Assembly: GCA_046050105.1 (NCBI GenBank)
Contig: JBJOQE010000022.1
Coordinates: 1-18,720, forward strand
Reading direction: 5' to 3'
Origin: JAYQPD01 sp046050105
GTDB lineage: Bacteria > Patescibacteriota > Minisyncoccia > Phycocordibacterales > UBA918
Length of the DNA stretch: 18,720 bases
This document shows positions 14,123 through 18,720 of the stretch, in pieces. Positions within the stretch are counted from its first letter, which is position 1. The number at the start of each line of letters is the position of its first letter. The position numbers were made by a program, and so were the translations under genes. The notes beneath the pieces were generated by a model. That model ran no database searches and was not told where the DNA came from. It saw only the letters and a program-made list of their open reading frames with translations.

Positions 14123-14156
14123 CAAAAAATGTTCGACTTCGTCAGTCGAACATTTT
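14123..14156 (-). terminator. Terminator of the O-antigen ligase gene
   Basis: A perfect 12-bp stem AAAATGTTCGAC/GTCGAACATTTT (14126-14137 with 14145-14156), followed by a T-run on the minus strand. It starts 21 nt after the stop at 14177. Confidence 0.9.
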
Positions 14157-14176
14157 CCTACCGTCTGAGTTCCGTA

Positions 14177-16414
14177 CTACCTGCCGGGAGTGATATCTGA
14201 GCGGAGCTGCTCTAAGTACTGCTCACCCTGAGTTTTAAAGTCGGGCAAATCGGCAATCGCTTTTTCAAGAACGGCAATTGCTGCTGCAGTGTCACCTTGT
14301 TCTCGCTTCACAGCGGCAAGCGAGACGCGGAGTTGCACATCACTTGGCGAGTACGCTATGCGTTTTTCAAGAACGCCTGCAAGTTCATCGAGTTGCTTAG
14401 TGTCGTACAGTGCGCGCAAGATGACATCGCTTTGTACAAACTGCGCCTCAAAATCTTTGGTAATAAGTGAATCGCGAAGTGCTTTGTCACCCGAGTAGAT
14501 AGCTGCAGCGGCGTAGAATATACGTGCCTGGTCGTTCTTCGGTTCAAGCTCGTATGCAGTCTTGAAACGTGTAAGCGCGTCAGCTGTGCGACCATCTTGG
14601 AGAAGTGCAAGGCCGAGCTCAAACTGCGTCTGCTGCTTCTCAGGAGAGAGGTCTACTGCGCGCTCAAGAACCTCAATCGCCTCCTTTGACTTCCCTGCAA
14701 CACGTAAGAACGAGCTCTGGAAAACTAAGATGCGCACATCGTCGGGTGTTTCTTGCATCTGCTTTCGAAGTTCTTCATCTGCGCGATTGAGGAACATATC
14801 GCGCACCTTTGTCACTTTTGCCGCGCGCTCATCTACCGAGAGTGTCGGGTACTGCTGCGCAACGCGCGCAGCTAGATTTTGATCTTGCACGACAGTCTGT
14901 GTAATGCGGGTCAGCTGTTCACGAATCTCCTGCATCCCAAACGAACCGCGACTGAGCGCTTGGTCGAACGCCTGATACTGCGCTTCAGGTGTTGCCGACT
15001 GGAATCCTTTGATGAGATCGCCAGCAGCCTGGATGCCCGGAATGTTCACGAGATATACACTACCGAGAAGTATGACGAGGACAGTAGGAGCCACAATGTT
15101 CTTCACGATTGACTCCTCTACTTCTGTCTCCGCAATTGCAGGGATGCTATTTCCGACACGCGCATGCACCATTGCTACAACCGCTACAAAGAGGGTGTAC
15201 GAAATGAGGTTGTCGAACACTAAGAGGTTGTGTGCGATGTAACCGGCAAGCACACCGAGAATAAGACCACGTTCGGTCACTGTGAAGGTATCGCTGTAGC
15301 GCTGATAGAGAGGACGCACCGTAGCATAGAAGAGCGTGGCGCCCACAATCGAGGCATACGCCAGAAAGCCAAGAAGACCGCCCGCTATCAGCCAATCGAA
15401 TACAAGATTGTGCACGCGGTCAAACCAGGGCTCTTGTGCATACAGCGATGCTTTGTAGTGTTTGTTAAAGACATAGTTGAAGTTCTCCTGGCCCCAACCG
15501 AGAATAGGGCGCTCCTTTACCCCTTCAATAGCAAGCTTCCAGATGGTAAAGCGTGTTTCAGCTTCCTTAAAAGAAATCGTACCGATACGGGAGAGGTTGG
15601 GAGTCGTTCGAACAAACTCTGTATCTTTCACCAGAATGAATAGGCCCACGATCGCCACGACAGCAAGCACGCCTGCAGCAGCTATTTTACGAACTAATGG
15701 GCTATCTTTTGCAAAGAGTGCGATATATCCAGTGGTCATAAGCGCACTCCCGCCGAGTGCAAGCGCCGTACCGCGCGTACCGGTTTGGAACAAGACAAAT
15801 ACAAAAGTTGCCGCAAGTACTCCATACAAGATTCGCATGTTGCGGGATGTAGCCTTGGTGAGCATAAGCAGCGCCAAGTACACATGAAAAAGCATATAGA
15901 TAGCGAGGTATGCAGCGTTGCCCATGCGTGCATCAACACGCGTATCGCTTTGGTTGATCTGAATCGCACCACCGATCTGGCCAAATGCGTAGAGAGACAT
16001 CAGACAGGCAACCCCAATAGAGGTAGCGAAAAATGCACGCCACAATTTTGTGGTCGTGAGTGTCGATCCGATAACCACAAAGTAGAGGAAGAGGTGCACC
16101 AGTGCCACGTAGCCCTCCATACGCTCATAGTTAGACCAGAAGCTCTTATGTGGCGACTCACCCATCAGGTTGGCGACAAACATAATGCCCACAAACCACA
16201 TAAAGGCACCGAGTACCCACGAGAATTTAGGTCTGTATGAACGATCGAGGAAGGCGAGTACGACCCATGCGGCAAAGATAACTTCCACCAGTATGCGGAA
16301 TGCAAAGTTCTTTCCCGTAATAAAAGGAAAGAACAGTGAGTCTGCCACCATGAGTGGGAGAAACGGTACTAGAAATATGCCGGTAAGGACCACGCCGCGT
16401 AAGATGTCTTTCAT
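14177..16414 (-). CDS. O-antigen ligase-like (Wzy_C) membrane protein with TPR tail
   Basis: A 745-residue fusion. Residues 1-460 hold about 12 membrane helices with Wzy_C/O-antigen ligase features: TGTRGTALALGGSAL (211-225), then ETRFTIWKLAIEGVKERPILGWGQENF (286-312) and the periplasmic loop with DRVHNLVFDWLIAGGLLGF (332-350). Family proteins transfer or polymerise undecaprenyl-linked glycans on the outer face of the membrane. From about 470 to 745 the chain is soluble and helical with TPR repeats, e.g. AIEVLERAVDLSPEKQQTQFELG and ALTRFKTAYELEPKNDQARIFYAAA. They probably face outside and bind a partner. The start, preceded by CTCACGGG, resembles that of the epimerase gene (CTAACGGG before ATGAAA). 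An own promoter lies in the unusual 156-bp gap upstream. It could glycosylate proteins or polymerise capsule; the substrate is unknown. Confidence 0.88.
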   Translation of the reverse strand: MKDILRGVVLTGIFLVPFLPLMVADSLFFPFITGKNFAFRILVEVIFAAWVVLAFLDRSYRPKFSWVLGAFMWFVGIMFVANLMGESPHKSFWSNYERMEGYVALVHLFLYFVVIGSTLTTTKLWRAFFATSIGVACLMSLYAFGQIGGAIQINQSDTRVDARMGNAAYLAIYMLFHVYLALLMLTKATSRNMRILYGVLAATFVFVLFQTGTRGTALALGGSALMTTGYIALFAKDSPLVRKIAAAGVLAVVAIVGLFILVKDTEFVRTTPNLSRIGTISFKEAETRFTIWKLAIEGVKERPILGWGQENFNYVFNKHYKASLYAQEPWFDRVHNLVFDWLIAGGLLGFLAYASIVGATLFYATVRPLYQRYSDTFTVTERGLILGVLAGYIAHNLLVFDNLISYTLFVAVVAMVHARVGNSIPAIAETEVEESIVKNIVAPTVLVILLGSVYLVNIPGIQAAGDLIKGFQSATPEAQYQAFDQALSRGSFGMQEIREQLTRITQTVVQDQNLAARVAQQYPTLSVDERAAKVTKVRDMFLNRADEELRKQMQETPDDVRILVFQSSFLRVAGKSKEAIEVLERAVDLSPEKQQTQFELGLALLQDGRTADALTRFKTAYELEPKNDQARIFYAAAAIYSGDKALRDSLITKDFEAQFVQSDVILRALYDTKQLDELAGVLEKRIAYSPSDVQLRVSLAAVKREQGDTAAAIAVLEKAIADLPDFKTQGEQYLEQLRSDITPGR

Positions 16415-16442
16415 CCCGTGAGAAGTTACTTGCTAAAACAAC

Positions 16443-16534
16443 TCTCGCTGCCGGGCATACACGCCTTGTGTATGCTGCTCCAGAGCGAGACTTATAATGC
16501 CTGCAACTATACCACTATGCCCGGCAGCCCGTCA
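16443..16534 (-). promoter_or_regulatory. Ligase leader: promoter inside long inverted repeat, competing stems
   Basis: GCTGCCGGGCATA (16447-16459) and TATGCCCGGCAGC (16516-16528) are perfect 13-bp arms. Between them lie a hairpin CATACAC/GTGTATG (16456-16462, 16468-16474) and AGCGAGA (16484-16490), which is complementary to TCTCGCT (16443-16449). The segment 16443-16459 can therefore pair with either of two partners. On the minus strand it is followed by TTGTTTTA, so the local form resembles a weak terminator. An extended -10 TGGTATAGT (16506-16514) with GTGACG 18 nt upstream (16530-16535) overlaps the outer arm. The element may act as RNA (attenuator for read-through from the epimerase gene) or as paired DNA operators. 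Confidence 0.5.
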
Positions 16535-16570
16535 CCCTTCCTTTCCCCGAGTAATGGGGTCTTATATACC

Positions 16571-17632
16571 CTACGCATGTGCACGCGCTTTGGCCACTGC
16601 GGCAATTTCCTCAATGATAGTGTCGATATCGTATTCTTGCTTCCATTCAGGGTAATGCTGTTCAAATTTAGCGAGATTAGAGATATACCAGATATGATCT
16701 CCTGTACGCGCCGTGTCGGAGTAGGTTACTTGCGCCTTGGTGCAAAGCAGTGCCTCAGCCTTCGCTATGGCCTCCATCATAGACACATTCGAGCGACGAC
16801 CACCACCTGCGTTATAGACCTCTCCTTTTCGGGGGTTCTGATGAAAATGCCAAAACATAGAAACGAGGTCGTGTGCGTGAATGTTGTCGCGCACCTGCTT
16901 CCCTTTATAGCCATTGATCGTGTACGCCTTTTCTTCAGCTACACACTTGATGAGGTATGCGAGAAAGCCGTGGAGTGCCGCTCCCGAATGCATGGGGCCC
17001 GTAAGGCAACCGCCACGAAACACACCGGTGTTCATGCCGAAGTATTTTCCGTACTCTTGCACCATCACATCCGCAGCTACCTTCGAGGCCCCAAATACGC
17101 TGTGAAGTGTTTGGTCTATCGACATTGACTCATTGATGCCGTTATAGAAAGTGTGGGTTTCGTCAATTTCCCACCTCGTCTCTGCTTCAATAAGGGGCAG
17201 TGCATTCGGTGCATCGCCATACACCTTATTGGTAGAGGTGAAAATAAACGTAGCCTCTTTAGCATATAAACGCACCGCCTCAAGCAGCGTGAGTGTGCCC
17301 ACGGCATTCACTGAAAAATCCGTGTGCGGCTCTTTTGCTGCCCAGTCATGTGACGGTTGTGCTGCAGTGTGTATCACGATGTCTGGCGTGTACTGTTGCA
17401 CCAACTGCTCTATTACTTCTCTGTCGCGAATGTCTGCCGTCACGTGCACATAGGCATCGCCGAGCTCTTCCTCAAGCTTGGTGACATTCCATGAAGTTGA
17501 AGCTTCGTCACCAAAAAAGTACTTGCGCATATCGTTGTCGATACCGACAATGCGATACCCTTTCTGTGCAAAAAAGCGTGCGGCTTCAGAGCCGATAAGC
17601 CCCGCAGAGCCCGTGATAAGTGCTGTTTTCAT
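16571..17632 (-). CDS. NAD-dependent sugar-nucleotide epimerase (CDP-paratose 2-epimerase-like)
   Basis: A 353-residue extended short-chain dehydrogenase/reductase. Rossmann motif GSAGLIG (8-14), acidic NAD-ribose residue D32 in VGIDND, HTAAQPSHDW and TSTNKVYGDAPNALPLIE with the active-site Ser/Thr (133-134). The KVYGDxPNxLPL and RWE segments are typical of the CDP-paratose/tyvelose 2-epimerase branch. The usual YxxxK is FGASK (F180, K184), with Phe replacing the catalytic Tyr. I believe some relatives share this, so it may not be a broken enzyme. RGGCLTGPMHSG and GYKGKQVRDNIHAHDL complete the substrate region. Expected role: making a nucleotide-activated sugar for surface polysaccharide, consistent with the ligase gene 156 bp downstream. 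The exact substrate cannot be read from sequence. The start codon sits inside a leader stem. The stop is TAG. Confidence 0.85.
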   Translation of the reverse strand: MKTALITGSAGLIGSEAARFFAQKGYRIVGIDNDMRKYFFGDEASTSWNVTKLEEELGDAYVHVTADIRDREVIEQLVQQYTPDIVIHTAAQPSHDWAAKEPHTDFSVNAVGTLTLLEAVRLYAKEATFIFTSTNKVYGDAPNALPLIEAETRWEIDETHTFYNGINESMSIDQTLHSVFGASKVAADVMVQEYGKYFGMNTGVFRGGCLTGPMHSGAALHGFLAYLIKCVAEEKAYTINGYKGKQVRDNIHAHDLVSMFWHFHQNPRKGEVYNAGGGRRSNVSMMEAIAKAEALLCTKAQVTYSDTARTGDHIWYISNLAKFEQHYPEWKQEYDIDTIIEEIAAVAKARAHA

Positions 17633-17746
17633 CCCGTTAGAAATAGGGCGCGAACAGAACTGTCGCAGCCACTAAAAAATTAGTTGTAATGCGTTTTTCA
17701 ACTGTGGTCAGTGATGCACCCCTTGGTTCGCGATTTCTAACGGGAT
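17631..17746 (-). promoter_or_regulatory. Epimerase leader with 5' end complementary to start site
   Basis: ATCCCGTTAGAAAT (17631-17644) and ATTTCTAACGGGAT (17733-17746) are perfect 14-bp arms, extended by CGCGAAC/GTTCGCG (17649-17655, 17726-17732) after a 4-nt AGGG bulge. Inside are nested ACTG/CAGT (17659-17662, 17709-17712) and CCAC/GTGG (17669-17672, 17704-17707). In the mRNA the distal arm lies at the 5' end, and the proximal arm covers the CTAACGGG just before, and the first two bases of, the epimerase ATG. This would hide the start codon: a riboswitch-like or thermosensor-like arrangement, inferred from pairing only. Confidence 0.5.
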
Positions 17747-17759
17747 TCATACGTACTCT

Positions 17760-17768
17760 TATATACCA
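17760..17768 (-). promoter_or_regulatory. Extended -10 promoter of epimerase gene
   Basis: Minus-strand TGGTATATA (TATATA 17760-17765). The predicted start near 17753 is a few nt before the leader arm 17726-17746. Confidence 0.45.
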
Positions 17769-17779
17769 TACTCACACAC

Positions 17780-17809
17780 AAAAAGTCGCCGAGGTATTCC
17801 CTTGGCGAC
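17780..17809 (-). terminator. Terminator of the Nudix-like gene
   Basis: GTCGCC (17785-17790) pairs with GGCGAC (17804-17809), with a further 3 bp after one mismatch. TTTTT follows on the minus strand. It begins 9 nt after the stop of the Nudix-like gene. Confidence 0.85.
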
Positions 17810-17818
17810 ATGGTTTCG

Positions 17819-18562
17819 TTATTCGAACGCCTCGCGTTCGATGGCGGGATGTGCGGAAAGAAACATTTGCACAGCACCGACGGACACGTCGTAGCACGTG
17901 TAGGCCACTCGCCCATTAGCAAACGTAAAATACCCTCGTGCTACCGCGTCCTTCCACTCACGCACGGTGAGCCAAAAACGACCAGCAAGCGGTTCGTTTG
18001 GGTCGTGACCCGCTTCAACGAGTGATGAAAGATCGATCTGAAGTGCGGTCACCGCGCCCCAGGTGGAAGTGAACGATGGCGACGGGTTATGGCCCGTTTG
18101 ATGCTCCCATTCGGAGAGAATCATAGCCGTTCCCATTTCTTCTTTCATCTCACGACGCGCCGTGGCTAGGTCTTCCTCAAGCTTGCCACGAATTTTGTCC
18201 TTGAAACCCATGACGCAGGTCATGAACAAAACCGCACGATTATATCTGTCGTAGTTTTCGTTTCCTGGAACATCGGCGTGAGGACGCTCTTGTACAACAA
18301 GCCCAAGACGTGTCTTTCCATCCTTGCCGTATCCATACAGCACGGTTTGGCCAAATGGTGCTTCGATGTAGAGAGGCCGATCAAACGATGGCGTACCGTC
18401 AGCTTTCATAACTACCGCCTGCTCAACACTCCCAAAATTAGGGTGCCGCAGCGACACGATGGTGTCTGGTGGCTGCGGCTCACCGTTTACGAATGCGGTC
18501 CATCCGGGTGAAAAGTTAGGGTATTCCTCCAACACACGGGCCAGGCTTTTCGTTGCGGACAT
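17819..18562 (-). CDS. Nudix-like hydrolase with long N-terminal region
   Basis: A 247-residue protein. Residues 126-144 (GKLEEDLATARREMKEEMG) contain the core Nudix helix: E129 is seven residues before R137-E138, and REMKEEMG fits REUxEExG. The leading Gly of the canonical 23-residue box is Lys here, and the final position is Thr, so the match is partial. Nudix enzymes cleave nucleoside diphosphates linked to another group, using metal held by these Glu residues. Before the box are about 120 residues with VQERPHADVPGNENYDRYNRAVLF that I cannot assign; after it a compact C-terminal part (GRFWLTVREWKDAVARGYFT) resembles a Nudix fold end. The start is supported by AGGGAG 7 nt upstream and a near-consensus promoter. 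It is a single-gene transcript, divergent from the HAD gene. Substrate unknown. Confidence 0.65.
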   Translation of the reverse strand: MSATKSLARVLEEYPNFSPGWTAFVNGEPQPPDTIVSLRHPNFGSVEQAVVMKADGTPSFDRPLYIEAPFGQTVLYGYGKDGKTRLGLVVQERPHADVPGNENYDRYNRAVLFMTCVMGFKDKIRGKLEEDLATARREMKEEMGTAMILSEWEHQTGHNPSPSFTSTWGAVTALQIDLSSLVEAGHDPNEPLAGRFWLTVREWKDAVARGYFTFANGRVAYTCYDVSVGAVQMFLSAHPAIEREAFE

Positions 18563-18567
18563 TTCAT

Positions 18568-18574
18568 ATCTCCC
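18568..18574 (-). promoter_or_regulatory. Shine-Dalgarno of the Nudix-like gene
   Basis: Minus-strand GGGAGAT, with GGAG ending 7 nt before the ATG at 18562. It is one of only two clear ribosome-binding sites in the window and decides this start. Confidence 0.7.
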
Positions 18575-18619
18575 TTTTGATGAACTGGTGAGCTATGGCA
18601 AAATCGCCATTTCTCAAGC

Positions 18620-18648
18620 ACTATAGCACGCTATTGCGCTATAGTCAA
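18620..18648. promoter_or_regulatory. Nudix promoter overlapped by ACTATAGC inverted repeat
   Basis: Minus strand: TTGACT (18643-18648), 17-nt spacer, TATAGT (18620-18625), the best sigma-70-type promoter in the window. ACTATAGC (18620-18627) and GCTATAGT (18638-18645) are perfect 8-bp arms 10 nt apart that cover its -10 and part of its -35. The right arm also supplies a plus-strand TATAGT facing the HAD gene. A repressor on this dyad could control both directions. Confidence 0.6.
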
Positions 18649-18684
18649 AATTGTGGCATTGTAGCAGAAGAATAGGAGACGAAA

Positions 18685-18720
18685 ATGGTCCAGGTAATCA
18701 AAGCAGTTTTGTTCGATTTT
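18685..18720 (+). CDS. HAD-superfamily hydrolase, N-terminal 12 codons
   Basis: Only MVQVIKAVLFDF is inside the window. The hydrophobic strand ending in FDF is the start of HAD motif I (usually DxDGT), where the Asp of FDF would be the phosphoryl nucleophile. The ATG has the strongest Shine-Dalgarno here, AGGAGA (18674-18679) with 5-nt spacing. It is transcribed away from the Nudix-like gene, and both together suggest nucleotide or phosphate housekeeping. Phosphatase or phosphoglucomutase-like relatives cannot be separated from this fragment. Confidence 0.6.
   Translation, partial: MVQVIKAVLFDF

Noticed and set aside
16447..16528. tRNA or tRNA-like gene
   Set aside because: The ends can form a GCCGGGC/GCCCGGC acceptor-like stem, and a 5-7-5 arm sits near the 3' side, but the T-loop consensus TTCNANN, a proper D arm and an anticodon stem are missing, and the outer stem is too long.

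Overview
The window looks like the chromosome of an uncultured Patescibacteria/CPR bacterium, most like Parcubacteria. This is inferred from gene content and family resemblance, not from a marker tree. The reasons are a streamlined layout with one or two genes per transcript and frequent intrinsic terminators, very few Shine-Dalgarno sequences, membrane-anchored proteins with an excisionase-like DNA-binding head, a WxL-like surface-protein cluster, an O-antigen-ligase/TPR fusion and a short Obg without a C-terminal extension. TGA is used as a stop (obgE and the gene ending at 3815), so the Gracilibacteria/Absconditabacteria code 25 does not apply.

Layout, left to right; nearly everything is on the minus strand. 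Positions 1-3714 hold a tight four-gene cell-surface operon: two paralogous secreted proteins, a DUF916/WxIP-like membrane-anchored protein between them, and a secreted fibronectin-III protein running off the left edge. Upstream of it, 3815-4606 and 5083-6189 encode two membrane-tethered helix-turn-helix proteins separated by a 476-bp gap with no convincing gene. Then come housekeeping genes, mostly as single transcription units: gatB (6405-7832), obgE (7980-8945), a plus-strand holin-like membrane protein (9122-9466), secA (9552-12068), a 39-residue lysine-rich basic protein (12242-12361) and murB (12591-13607). The gap 13608-14176 has no gene but carries a structured RNA candidate with its own promoter and terminator. 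Positions 14177-17632 hold two envelope-polysaccharide genes, an O-antigen ligase/TPR protein and a sugar-nucleotide epimerase, each preceded by an unusual leader. At the right end a Nudix-like gene (17819-18562) diverges from the first 12 codons of a HAD-type hydrolase (18685 onward).

Taken together, much of the window concerns the cell envelope: secretion (SecA), peptidoglycan precursor synthesis (MurB), surface polysaccharide (ligase, epimerase) and a secreted protein complex probably controlled by membrane-bound regulators. GatB and Obg serve translation and ribosome assembly.

The most novel-looking item is the approximately 350-nt RNA candidate at 13738-14085 (minus strand). It contains two diverged tandem copies of a roughly 124-nt hairpin module, and at least one base pair co-varies between them. 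Second are the leaders of the epimerase and ligase genes, which carry long inverted repeats placed to control translation or transcription. Several housekeeping genes have a -10 box only 6-9 nt before the ATG, which suggests leaderless mRNAs.
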